From positions 1 through 64,000 of the forward strand of contig CAMMTN010000002.1 of assembly GCA_946499885.1 (NCBI GenBank): a DNA stretch of 64,000 bases. The letters are read 5' to 3'. Positions 18,837 to 25,941 of this stretch are shown one piece after another. A model generated the notes under the pieces. The model was given only the letters and a program-made list of their open reading frames with translations, was not told the origin of the DNA and searched no databases. Each line of letters opens with the position of its first letter. Positions within the stretch are counted from its first letter, which is position 1. Origin of the DNA: an uncultured Clostridium sp. GTDB taxonomy: Bacteria > Bacillota > Clostridia > TANB77 > CAG-508. Both the position numbers and the translations under genes were made by a program.

Positions 18837-18991
18837 CTTCTCACCTGCTTTGCTATTTCTTTTGGTAGGCCTATTAATATGCTTATAATCATATATATTA
18901 TTCCTACAATAATCATTAAACTAATAAATCCTGCTATCAATATAACTGGACTAAATATTATTATTAATATAATTGCTAATACTTCTAACAT
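18788..18991 (-). CDS. Small phage membrane protein
   Basis: 67 residues, two closely spaced membrane helices (VLAIILIIIFSPVILIAGFI, IVGIIYMIISILIGL) and a basic tail (WQKKAEDQKNIKKQK). AGGAGG is placed before ATG 18991. Overlaps the terS start by 49 bp, so translation may be coupled. Function unknown. Confidence 0.55.
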   Translation of the reverse strand: MLEVLAIILIIIFSPVILIAGFISLMIIVGIIYMIISILIGLPKEIAKQVRRWQKKAEDQKNIKKQK

Positions 18992-19000
18992 TATTTCCTC

Positions 19001-19186
19001 CTATATATTCAAATTCATTAATGTATTACATTGTTTTGCTGTTCTGCATAGTTGTCTTTTATATCCTTGTATCTTACTTGCATCTTTCTCATATTCTTTG
19101 CATCTTATTGTTACTATATCACCTTGTTTTGTTATTTCCATTTTCTTATCACATAATGTTTTTTTACAAGAATCACATAATTCCAT
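19001..19186 (-). CDS. Small Cys-rich phage protein
   Basis: 61 residues, MELCDSCKKTLCDKKMEITK then CKEYEKDASKIQGYKRQLC. A CxxC pair plus further cysteines suggest a zinc-binding fold. Function not recognised. Placed between HicB and the terminase genes. Confidence 0.5.
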   Translation of the reverse strand: MELCDSCKKTLCDKKMEITKQGDIVTIRCKEYEKDASKIQGYKRQLCRTAKQCNTLMNLNI

Positions 19187-19204
19187 ATTTTTTTGCTCCT
19201 TAGC

Positions 19205-19240
19205 ATAATAAAAGAGCCTCTCTTTTGATAAGCTCTGTTT
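19205..19240 (-). terminator. Terminator after hicAB
   Basis: Minus-strand hairpin AGAGC / GCTCT around an A/G-rich loop, followed by CTTTTATTATGC, 33 bases after the HicB stop. The T-rich tail AGCATAATAAAAG (plus strand) also occurs at the 8.03 kb hairpin. Confidence 0.5.
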
Positions 19241-19272
19241 ATAAAAATGTATATATAAATATACAGTGTATG

Positions 19273-19620
19273 TTAACGACTTAATTTATATAGTGCGTAT
19301 TGATTTAAAGATACGCCTTCTTGTTCTGCTTCTACTGATAATCTATAATGTAATGATTTTGGTATTCTTACTATAAATTTACCACTAAAATCATCATATC
19401 CTACTGGTAATGGTACATCAAAACCAGCTTCTAGCTTAGTTTCAATCCAACCTCTCATTGCTTCTTTTAAATTTTCGTATGCTTCTTCAAATGTTTCTCC
19501 AGTGCTTTGACATCCATCTAATTCTAAAACGCGAGCATAGAAATAAGACCCACTTTCATCATTGATTGCTTGCACAATATAATTATATGGTAAATTCATA
19601 TAATCTTCAACATTTTTCAT
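19273..19620 (-). CDS. hicB: HicB-family antitoxin
   Basis: 115 residues. The N-terminal half is the HicB partial-RNaseH fold (YYARVLELDGCQSTGETFEE type: YFYARVLELDGCQSTGETFE, AYENLKEAMRGWIETKLEAG). The C-terminal half is an Arc/HicB-type ribbon-helix-helix (SGKFIVRIPKSLHYRLSVEA, GVSLNQYALYKLSR). It neutralises HicA and represses the operon. It starts 45 bases after the HicA stop, with GGAGGGAG as ribosome site. Confidence 0.88.
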   Translation of the reverse strand: MKNVEDYMNLPYNYIVQAINDESGSYFYARVLELDGCQSTGETFEEAYENLKEAMRGWIETKLEAGFDVPLPVGYDDFSGKFIVRIPKSLHYRLSVEAEQEGVSLNQYALYKLSR

Positions 19621-19665
19621 AAAAGCTCCCTCCTTCTATATAGAGTGTACTCAAAGAATAGGATT

Positions 19666-19894
19666 TTATTCTCCTATTCTTCTAAGTACATCTTTAACAT
19701 ACACTGCCTTTAATGGATTGTCTTCCTTTATTGTTATAACATCACCTTTCTCATTAATAAAATTCCTATGAGATGTTCCGTTTCTTTGGTTTCATCATAT
19801 ATCCATTGTATTCCAAAACTTTTGCCAATTCTTGAAACCTTATTCCATTTGGCTGTCTTTTCATCTTTAGTACTAATTTTCTTATGTCTGACAT
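19666..19894 (-). CDS. hicA: HicA-family mRNA interferase toxin, requires a CGG +1 shift
   Basis: Starts at ATG 19894 after AAAGGAG. The zero frame reads MSDIRKLVLKMKRQPNGIRF.. to ..MMKPKK, then in-frame CGG at 19778-19780 and a stop four codons later (42 residues). Skipping the C gives GTSHRNFINEKGDVITIKED and ends ..VKDVLRRIGE at 19666, a 75-residue protein with the HicA hallmark K-G-(S/T)-x-H. The catalytic His lies just after the shift, so the unshifted product is inactive. The pair with HicB immediately downstream confirms identity. Confidence 0.88.
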
Positions 19895-19975
19895 AAACAT
19901 TCTCCTTTCTATGAATAAGTAACTAAAGGCCCCCCGAGAGATACTTCACAATTCTGAATGTTTCTGTCTTTTTAT

Positions 19976-20004
19976 ATGATACTATATTTAGTACTATTTG
20001 TCAA
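19976..20004 (-). promoter_or_regulatory. hicAB promoter
   Basis: Minus strand TTGACA (19999-20004), 17-base spacer, TATCAT (19976-19981). The leader of about 75 bases carries a C/G-rich patch near 19930 before hicA. Confidence 0.7.
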
Positions 20005-20028
20005 TATTTTTATGAAACTTTTTAAAAA

Positions 20029-20062
20029 CAAAAGAGCTAACATTGATACAACGCTAACTCTT
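20029..20062 (-). terminator. Terminator after the phage tRNA-like gene
   Basis: Minus-strand hairpin of about 10 pairs (AAGAGTTAGC with GTTAGCTCTT, loop near TATC) followed by TTGTTTTT. It separates the replication operon and tRNA-like gene from the hicAB promoter. Confidence 0.6.
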
Positions 20063-20082
20063 AGGAAAATTTTATGTTAAAA

Positions 20083-20158
20083 TGGATGCGATGGTCAGAC
20101 TCGAACTGACATACCTTAGTTTATGAGACTAAGAAGCTACCTTTACTACCCTACCGCA
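20083..20158 (-). tRNA. Phage tRNA-like gene, anticodon CAT
   Basis: 76 nt with a 7-bp acceptor (one mismatch), anticodon stem TTAGT/ACTAA around loop CTCATAA (anticodon CAT), 5-base variable loop, a perfect T stem GTCAG/CTGAC with TTCGAGT loop, discriminator T and encoded CCA. The D stem pairs poorly, so it may be divergent or non-functional. CAT could be Met or, if modified, Ile. Confidence 0.65.
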
Positions 20159-20168
20159 ATATATTATT

Positions 20169-20206
20169 AGAAACATCTGGGCTTAGCCATCTCTGACTAT
20201 GTTTCT
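20169..20206 (-). other. Hairpin just upstream of the tRNA-like gene
   Basis: Perfect 8-bp inverted repeat AGAAACAT/ATGTTTCT enclosing 22 bases that contain a smaller GGCTAAGCC fold, 10 bases 5' of the tRNA-like gene in the same transcript. It could be a processing signal or a separate small RNA. Confidence 0.4.
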
Positions 20207-20242
20207 TCCTTTTTTTAGGGCCTTATTTAACTTACTAACATT

Positions 20243-20695
20243 TTAACACGTTTTGTCGTCACATTTGTCACATTTATCATTTTCTTTAAAAAATCTTTTT
20301 AATTTCATTTTAGCTGTACTTTCTGATTTATAATCCATCTTAAACATTATCTGGATCCAGTTCAAATTATCTTCATATCTTAGTCTTATAATTCGCCTAA
20401 CTTCACTATCTTCTATTTTTTTTAATTCATATTCTAAGTTATTTATTCTTTTGTCTAACTCCCTTTTATTTTCATTTATTAACTTTCTTAGTTTTCGCTT
20501 TTGTTTCCATTGCTTTGGATATTCTATTCCTTCTATTACGCAATTATGTTTTATATATGGATAACTTGTGCTACTTCCTTGCACACTATCTATAACTTGC
20601 TTTAAAGGTTTGTTTAATTTATCTAATCTTTCCTGTAAGTCTGCTATTTCTTTATGTAAAAAACTCATTTGCTCTAAATCACTTTTATCTATCAT
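20243..20695 (-). CDS. ArpU/sigma-region-4-like phage late regulator
   Basis: 150 residues: N-terminal coiled coil, then IEDSEVRRIIRLRYEDNLNW and IQIMFKMDYKSESTAKMKLK, the helix-turn-helix arrangement of ArpU/RinA-type proteins that switch on packaging genes. It is the last protein gene before the terminase block, fitting that role. Cys-rich tail (CDKCDDKTC). Confidence 0.6.
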   Translation of the reverse strand: MIDKSDLEQMSFLHKEIADLQERLDKLNKPLKQVIDSVQGSSTSYPYIKHNCVIEGIEYPKQWKQKRKLRKLINENKRELDKRINNLEYELKKIEDSEVRRIIRLRYEDNLNWIQIMFKMDYKSESTAKMKLKRFFKENDKCDKCDDKTC

Positions 20696-20895
20696 TTGTT
20701 CCCTCCTTGTTTTTGTTTATTTATTATATTTTCTCTAATCAATTCATCTCTAAAATTATCTAACAATTTATATGCCTTATGTAATTTTTTTTGATTTAAC
20801 ATTCTAACTGTAACTGTTGATACTTCATATAAATTTATATTATCTATAAGTGCCATTGCTTCACTTATTTTTTTATATGCATAACTTATTTTCAT
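20692..20895 (-). CDS. Small phage helical protein
   Basis: 67 residues (MKISYAYKKISEAMALIDNI..), helical and basic, overlapping the next gene by four bases. Function not recognised. Confidence 0.5.
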   Translation of the reverse strand: MKISYAYKKISEAMALIDNINLYEVSTVTVRMLNQKKLHKAYKLLDNFRDELIRENIINKQKQGGNK

Positions 20896-20946
20896 TTGTG
20901 ATGTGTTCTCCTTTCACATTTTTTATAGCATTTTTGTATAGTTTTA

Positions 20947-21195
20947 TCACATTTTTTCAACTAATCCTGCTTGGATTAAGTCGACTACAAATGTTTCAAT
21001 CTTTATGTCTTTTTCATTTATTGTACTAAATAAAGGTAATTGATATCCAATATTTTTATTTCTGTAAATCTCTATTAGAAGTCCATTAATAGGTATTAAT
21101 TTGAAATATTTAACTTCTGCCTCTTCTTTTTCCCAGCTCATATATCCATACTTTTCTAATTCTTTTAAATCTATTTCATCTTTTATTTTTAACAT
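20947..21195 (-). CDS. Small phage protein, unknown function
   Basis: 82 residues from ATG 21195 (AAAGGAG upstream). The open frame extends to 21324 but only by overlapping the upstream gene. Contains EVKYFKLIPINGLLIEIYRN and a C-terminal helix IETFVVDLIQAGLVEKM. No family recognised. Confidence 0.5.
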   Translation of the reverse strand: MLKIKDEIDLKELEKYGYMSWEKEEAEVKYFKLIPINGLLIEIYRNKNIGYQLPLFSTINEKDIKIETFVVDLIQAGLVEKM

Positions 21196-21196
21196 A

Positions 21197-21478
21197 CTAT
21201 TCTCCTTTCTTTGCTTTAGTTTCAAAGTATTGCTTTGCACATATTTTACAGTCTTGAATACATTTGTCTTTTCGTAATTCATCTTCACAAAAATTTTTAA
21301 AATTAATTCTATCATTATATTCATATTCTTCTATCATTAAATCAATTTGCTTATCTTTTTGTTGCAATTCATTTATAATATTTAATGTTAATAAATGCTC
21401 TTCATACATTTTACTTCTTTTAGATAATCTTTCTAATTGTTTTTCTCAATGTTCTTTTAAATCTTCAATTGTTATCAT
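21197..21478 (-). pseudogene. Small phage coiled-coil gene with an in-frame TGA
   Basis: From ATG 21478 (GGAG upstream) the frame reads MITIEDLKEH, then TGA at 21446-21448, then EKQLERLSKRSKMYEEHLLT and on to 21197 with no further stop. The sequence on both sides is coherent and EHWEKQ would be natural, so this looks like TGG mutated to TGA, or readthrough. An ATG at 21409 could make a 70-residue C-terminal piece. TGA is an ordinary stop elsewhere here (portal, murT). Confidence 0.5.
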
Positions 21479-21893
21479 TGTTTTCTCCTTTCTCCTTTGC
21501 TAATTTTTGTATTTCCTTATCTGTTTCATCAAAATATTTTCCTTCATAATCCCAATGTAGTTCTCCACTTATCAAGTTTAAAAATTGGTTGCATTTTTGT
21601 TCTTGTCCTTGATTAAATAAATCAATATTATGTCCATCTTTTCTTACTCTTTTGCAAAATGCTTTGAATTTTCTACATTCGTGTTCAAACAATTTTATTC
21701 TTTTATCTTTTTCTTCATTTTCTTTTTGTAGTTTAGTTATAAGGTTTAAAATTATTTCATATTCTTTGTATGGAATTGGTGTATCGCCATCATAATACGT
21801 ACCTTCATACCCTTTCCTTTTATTTTCTAATTTACATTCATCAACTATTATTTCTATCATTTTAATAGCTTTCTTTTCTTCTTCTGATAACAT
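21465..21893 (-). CDS. Phage protein, unknown function
   Basis: 142 residues; helical, with KMIEIIVDECKLENKRKGYE, a tail LAKEKGENNDNN and several Cys/Glu-rich helices. Overlaps the next gene by 14 bases. No family recognised with confidence. Confidence 0.5.
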   Translation of the reverse strand: MLSEEEKKAIKMIEIIVDECKLENKRKGYEGTYYDGDTPIPYKEYEIILNLITKLQKENEEKDKRIKLFEHECRKFKAFCKRVRKDGHNIDLFNQGQEQKCNQFLNLISGELHWDYEGKYFDETDKEIQKLAKEKGENNDNN

Positions 21894-21895
21894 AG

Positions 21896-22309
21896 TTATT
21901 CCTCCTTGTATTTTTCTATAATTGGAATATAAAGTTTATTCTCCATCTCCTTTATCTCAATTATTGTTTCTTCTCTGTCTTTTTCATAAATTATTCGTGA
22001 ACCATCTACACTTTGTACTATGTTATAGTTATCATCTGCTATAACGCCATACTTTACTAGAATATCTTGTATTGCATTTAGTAAATTTACTATGTCTCTT
22101 TTTCGTTTGTCTTTGACGTAAAACGTACATTTTAGATTTACTGGTGTACTTATATTCTTTTTGTATTTCAAAAGGTAATAGCCACATTCTTGTTCGAATT
22201 GCTTATATAATTTTCCCTGACTTACAAAAGGTTTACCTGTTCTACAATTAACATGTATTTCTTGACTGTTCTTTTTTGACCTGCACATTAATGGAATCTT
22301 AATTATCAT
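21896..22309 (-). CDS. RusA-like Holliday junction resolvase
   Basis: 137 residues. SRKKNSQEI-type N-terminus (PLMCRSKKNSQEIHV) and the RusA acidic motif KRKRDIVNLLNAIQDILVKY followed by GVIADDNYNIVQ, whose Asp residues bind metal. RusA enzymes resolve recombination/replication junctions in phages. Four-base overlap with the gene upstream. Confidence 0.8.
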   Translation of the reverse strand: MIIKIPLMCRSKKNSQEIHVNCRTGKPFVSQGKLYKQFEQECGYYLLKYKKNISTPVNLKCTFYVKDKRKRDIVNLLNAIQDILVKYGVIADDNYNIVQSVDGSRIIYEKDREETIIEIKEMENKLYIPIIEKYKEE

Positions 22310-22725
22310 TTTTCTTTTGCTCCTTCCTGTTCTAGTATTTCTAAATCCTCTGTTAAGTACTTATATGTATATTTAGGATTGTTTTTTCTTCCTTCTAATT
22401 CTTTTAGATTCTTTAAAGCAATCATTATATCTCTTTCTATAAACTTACTTTTATATCTATCTATAAAGCTATCTTTTAATGAACGTATTACATCTAACTC
22501 GTTTTTTATTTGTCTTCTTTCTTCTCTGACTTTCTTTAATAAACTAATTACTTTACATCTCGTTGCAGCATTTAAGTTGTGGTTTTCTATATAATGCAGT
22601 ATTTCATCCTGTTTACTGTCTACAATGCTTTGTTCTTTGCTTAATTCTTCTTGCCTTTTATCTATGTCTTGAAATAACTTCAATACCAACTTTAAAATAT
22701 CTGTCACTTGTAACTCTTCTGTCAC
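22306..22725 (-). CDS. Phage coiled-coil protein starting at GTG
   Basis: 139 residues if it starts at GTG 22725, which overlaps the TGA of the shifted upstream gene as GTGA. Helical throughout (ILKLVLKLFQDIDKRQEELS, SLLKKVREERRQIKNELDVI). The uninterrupted frame continues upstream through CGG to 22878, but that is better read as a separate gene. Function unknown. Confidence 0.5.
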   Translation of the reverse strand: MTEELQVTDILKLVLKLFQDIDKRQEELSKEQSIVDSKQDEILHYIENHNLNAATRCKVISLLKKVREERRQIKNELDVIRSLKDSFIDRYKSKFIERDIMIALKNLKELEGRKNNPKYTYKYLTEDLEILEQEGAKEK

Positions 22726-22878
22726 TTTTTCATTTGCTCCTTTCTCCATCTTTCTTGCCAGTCTGCCATACCTGGCATAAAACCGTTTACATCTCTGCTT
22801 TGGTATGTATCCTTCTTCTGCTTGTCCAGTGCATCCTAGGCACCAATAGCAGAGATATTTTCTATCTATTTGTTTCAT
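22722..22878 (-). CDS. Small Cys-rich phage protein with a CGG +1 shift site
   Basis: Zero frame MKQIDRKYLCYWCLGCTGQA.. to PKQRCK, then in-frame CGG at 22783-22785. Skipping the C gives GFMPGMADWQERWRKEQMKK and a TGA at 22722-22724, a 51-residue protein. The shifted stop overlaps the next gene's GTG start (GTGA), the usual coupled arrangement, which supports the shift. CxxCxxC-type cysteines suggest zinc binding. Confidence 0.6.
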
Positions 22879-23290
22879 TTAGTAACTCCTTATTTTCGTA
22901 TATGTTACCTATTATTTCTGTTTCCGTATATTCTAAAGTTTGTCCTATAACGTCGCTATCAAAATAATAATCTCCTATTGGCACTAATTGAAAATAGCAA
23001 TATTTTTCATTCCATATTATCCACGCTCTATCTATATCTATTTGCAATATGTCTCCCTCATATATTTCTTTTCCGTTTTTATCGTGTAAGCCTGTGTATT
23101 GTCCTATTGTTTCCGGCTTCACCTCAACCATATATACTGCATAATCATCTCTTTTAATGTTATCTAACAAGTCTAATAAAATATAATATTTATAATCACT
23201 TATTACTAAATAACCATATACAAATTCTTCATCTTCAAAATAACTTGTATTATTATCTGTTGGTATTCCTCTAAATTTAATTTCTCTCAT
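22862..23290 (-). CDS. YopX-family phage protein
   Basis: 142 residues with the YopX signature: MREIKFRGIPTDNN at the start, then TIGQYTGLHDKNGKEIYEGD and ILQIDIDRAWIIWNEKY. Widespread in Firmicute prophages; molecular role unknown. Overlaps the downstream gene by 17 bases. Confidence 0.85.
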   Translation of the reverse strand: MREIKFRGIPTDNNTSYFEDEEFVYGYLVISDYKYYILLDLLDNIKRDDYAVYMVEVKPETIGQYTGLHDKNGKEIYEGDILQIDIDRAWIIWNEKYCYFQLVPIGDYYFDSDVIGQTLEYTETEIIGNIYENKELLNETNR

Positions 23291-23319
23291 ACTTATCTCC
23301 TTATTCGTTATTTCCGAAT

Positions 23320-23647
23320 TTACTCTATATTCGGTATATGTTGCATATTTTCAGCCATCAACTTTTCCTCTTCTGTAGCTTTTCTATATACTGCAACATT
23401 TTTCTTCGTTACATAATCCACTTTTGTTCCACATTCTACTAACTCGTGATATTCATATACTAGCTCTGTCAAACGTGGTCTTACATGGTTCATATCAAAG
23501 TATTTTGAATATCCTTTTTTGGTTCATTTCTACTTCTATTTCTCTTGCTGTCATCTCTCTATTATCTATTATTTCTATTATTTGCATATACTTTGTTAAT
23601 CGTTTGGGCTTTATATCTTCAAAGCTCATTTGTCTTGTTTCTATCAT
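23320..23647 (-). CDS. Phage regulator-like protein broken at AAAAAAGG
   Basis: ATG 23647 follows AAAGGAGT. The zero frame MIETRQMSFEDIKPKRLTKY, then a helix-turn-helix-like REMTAREIEVEMNQK, reaches AGG at 23513-23515 and stops 5 codons later. Moving +1 gives GYSKYFDMNHVRPRLTELVY and a further ~60 coherent residues to 23320. The break follows a run of six A, so a length error or slippage is the simplest cause. AGG reads normally as Arg elsewhere (hicA, mfd), so this differs from the CGG cases. Confidence 0.5.
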
Positions 23648-23661
23648 TCGTTATCACTCCT

Positions 23662-23964
23662 TTATTTTTCTGGCATTTCATATACAAATCCATTCTCTAT
23701 TGCTATAGCTCCTACTTCATCTGATATTCTATTAGATATAGCTTTAAAAGTTTCTGTTGCTTTATATAATTTTATTATTTCTTGTAATACTTCTTTTGCT
23801 CTTTCTTCTGTTTCATAAATTCCTAATATATCTAGTCCGTCAATATTAGATACTGGAATATAGAATACAAAAAATCTATTTTCATCTTCTACACTATCTA
23901 TGTAAATATCTGTTACATTATTTAAATTTACTATTCCTTTTTTATCTTGCTTAACTATTATCAT
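23662..23964 (-). CDS. Small phage protein, unknown function
   Basis: 100 residues (MIIVKQDKKGIVNLNNVTDI..), a compact alpha/beta pattern with FVFYIPVSNIDGLDILGIYE and YETEERAKEVLQEIIKLY. This layout recurs in phage replication modules of Firmicutes. No function assigned. Confidence 0.55.
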   Translation of the reverse strand: MIIVKQDKKGIVNLNNVTDIYIDSVEDENRFFVFYIPVSNIDGLDILGIYETEERAKEVLQEIIKLYKATETFKAISNRISDEVGAIAIENGFVYEMPEK

Positions 23965-23977
23965 CTATTCTCCTCCT

Positions 23978-24292
23978 CTATATCATCATTAAAAACATTG
24001 GATTGTACTGTCCATATTTTTTGCGCACGTATTCTGCAATATCTTTTGCTCCATTTCTTGCTATACCTTGTGCCATTAACTGTTTTATAAATTTTTTTCT
24101 TGTCATGCTTTTTATTTCAAAACTACATTCGCCACTATAGTTTGTTGCATTTGTAATTTTCTCGTCAAATAATGTATTATCTCTTTCTATAAGTTCTGGT
24201 TCAACTGTTACAGAATTTATTACTCCATTTAATTCTCTTTGATTTCCATTTTCATCTATCATTACTAACTTTCCTAATAATTCAGTTCCCAT
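23978..24292 (-). CDS. Phage protein, unknown function
   Basis: 104 residues: a beta-rich N-terminus (LGKLVMIDENGNQRELNGVI) and a helical C-terminus (TRKKFIKQLMAQGIARNGAK) ending MFLMMI. One base separates it from the replication gene upstream. Not recognised. Confidence 0.5.
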   Translation of the reverse strand: MGTELLGKLVMIDENGNQRELNGVINSVTVEPELIERDNTLFDEKITNATNYSGECSFEIKSMTRKKFIKQLMAQGIARNGAKDIAEYVRKKYGQYNPMFLMMI

Positions 24293-24973
24293 CTATTTCC
24301 CTCCTACATTTGCATATAATTTACTAAAATCATCTTCGCTATAATCTCTTTGTTGTACTTTATTTTTTATCTCCTTCTTGCTATTTTGTTTAAATTGTTT
24401 ATCTTCTTTTTCTGCATCTGCAACTGTCTTTATCCCTTTTTTATTCCAGTTATTCAAAATGCCTTTTATGTATTGTATTGTTCGTATATCTGCCTCTACT
24501 GCTTTTTTCATAGCTAAAATTATCAGGTCTTTTTGCATTTCTTTAGCATAGTCTGATAATATTTCTAGCCCAAATGGAGTAATAGAGCCAATATTATTAT
24601 TATAAAATTCAATGATTTCTTGTAAGCCGTCAACACAACTGTCGCTTACATTTTCATTTGCATTTTCATTCTCATTTACATTTACATTTTCATTTACATT
24701 TACATTAGTTTCGCTTTTGCTATTACTTTGCCTGTCGTTTGCTTCTGTTTTGCTTCCTTTTTGCTTTTTTCCGTTTAGATATTTTTGAAAGTTTGCATCT
24801 AATTGTGGCTTAATTAATGTAAATATTGCTTTTGAAATTCCTGTTATTTCTATTTCTTTATGATTTAGTGCATATTCAGTTATTGCTTTATATACATTTA
24901 GTTGTTCTTGTTCTGGAATCTCTTTTATGGCTTCATAGAAACTTCTGTAAAATATAAAACTATCTCTTTCCAC
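24293..24973 (-). CDS. DnaD/DUF6291-like replication initiation protein
   Basis: 226 residues. The N-terminus (DSFIFYRSFYEAIKEIPEQE, then KAIFTLIKPQLDANFQKYLN) is the DUF6291-type domain. An Asn/Val/Glu linker near residues 88-110 is encoded by short tandem repeats. The C-terminal part (IIEFYNNNIGSITPFGLEIL, IQYIKGILNNWNKKGIKTVA) is a DnaD/DnaB_2 domain that binds DNA and recruits helicase. Confidence 0.7.
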   Translation of the reverse strand: MERDSFIFYRSFYEAIKEIPEQEQLNVYKAITEYALNHKEIEITGISKAIFTLIKPQLDANFQKYLNGKKQKGSKTEANDRQSNSKSETNVNVNENVNVNENENANENVSDSCVDGLQEIIEFYNNNIGSITPFGLEILSDYAKEMQKDLIILAMKKAVEADIRTIQYIKGILNNWNKKGIKTVADAEKEDKQFKQNSKKEIKNKVQQRDYSEDDFSKLYANVGGK

Positions 24974-25025
24974 ATAATTTCTCCTTTCGTTAAAAGGGCT
25001 AGTATTTTGCCTAGCCCCTTGTTGT

Positions 25026-25403
25026 TTAATCTAAATAATTTTTTCCTATTAATTTTATAAATTCTTCTCTTGTATGTGTCTTTTCAAATTCTTTTTGAAC
25101 ATCTTTTTTTAATTGTAAAAGTATTTCTTCATTTGAATGACATTTTCTACATATTAATTTTACAAATCCATTCTCAATGCTTCTTTTTCTATTACTTCCT
25201 CCATAAACTTCGTGAGGATCAAGATGTTTAAATTCTTTATGACAGTAATCACATTTTCCTGCTTTTATTATCTTTTTATCTCTTTGTCGTTCTATCTTTA
25301 TTAACTTGTTTGATTTTTTCTTTAATTCTGTCACTTTTTCTTTTGTTTTTCTTTCTTTTTTAGGAACTGGATTATAACTTGTACTTAAATCTGTTACTAT
25401 CAT
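25026..25403 (-). CDS. HNH-like nuclease
   Basis: 125 residues: a Lys-rich start, then KAGKCDYCHKEFKHLDPHEV and ENGFVKLICRKCHSNEEILL. Two CxxC pairs with H-x-x-H spacing fit a small zinc HNH fold. Sits between NinB-like and DnaD-like genes, in the recombination/replication block. Confidence 0.55.
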   Translation of the reverse strand: MIVTDLSTSYNPVPKKERKTKEKVTELKKKSNKLIKIERQRDKKIIKAGKCDYCHKEFKHLDPHEVYGGSNRKRSIENGFVKLICRKCHSNEEILLQLKKDVQKEFEKTHTREEFIKLIGKNYLD

Positions 25404-25933
25404 TTATCCCAACTCCTTAATAGACTGTCTATCTCTGCTTGTGTTTTTGTTTCTATGCCTTGTTCTTTTGCTTGCTGCACTAAAAGTTCTATTAATAAAC
25501 TCATTTCTTTTGTGTTATATGTACTTGAACCATAGTAGCAATTTACTCTGATACATTTATCTTTTCTTGATACTTCTTGAATCAAAAATCCTAGTCCTTG
25601 CTTTTCCCATATTCTTTTCAAATTATCATATGCTTTTTCTTCTACTATCATTGGTTGGAATGTACCTATATTTAATATTGCATCTTTGTATACATCTTCT
25701 TTTGTAATTACTGCATCTGGTACAGTTAATTTTTTTGCTATCTTATCGCATAGAACCCAACAATAAGCATTTGCATTAAGTGTTCTCTTTTCTCTATGTT
25801 TATCTAGCTCTATATCAAGTTCTAAGCCTTTTAATTCTTCAAGATATGTAATTTCATTAGTATTGATTAATAACTGTATCTTAGGCTTTTTAGACAAATA
25901 ATCTATACTTATGTCTGTTAATTGTCCTTGCAT
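25400..25933 (-). CDS. NinB-like recombination protein
   Basis: 177 residues. The segment KHREKRTLNANAYCWVLCDK followed by IAKKL matches the core of NinB/Orf-like recombination mediators of phages. The C-terminal helix SLLIELLVQQAKEQGIETKT is also common in them. Adjacent to the annealing-protein candidate and HNH gene. Confidence 0.5.
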   Translation of the reverse strand: MQGQLTDISIDYLSKKPKIQLLINTNEITYLEELKGLELDIELDKHREKRTLNANAYCWVLCDKIAKKLTVPDAVITKEDVYKDAILNIGTFQPMIVEEKAYDNLKRIWEKQGLGFLIQEVSRKDKCIRVNCYYGSSTYNTKEMSLLIELLVQQAKEQGIETKTQAEIDSLLRSWDK

Positions 25934-25941
25934 TTAATCAC

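Noticed and set aside
22306..22878. Single 190-residue phage protein
   Set aside because: It crosses an in-frame CGG; shifted reading plus GTGA overlap gives two plausible genes instead.
24640..24710. Short tandem repeats as a possible CRISPR or minisatellite locus
   Set aside because: They are in-frame Asn/Val/Glu linker codons inside the DnaD-like gene. No CRISPR array is present in the window.
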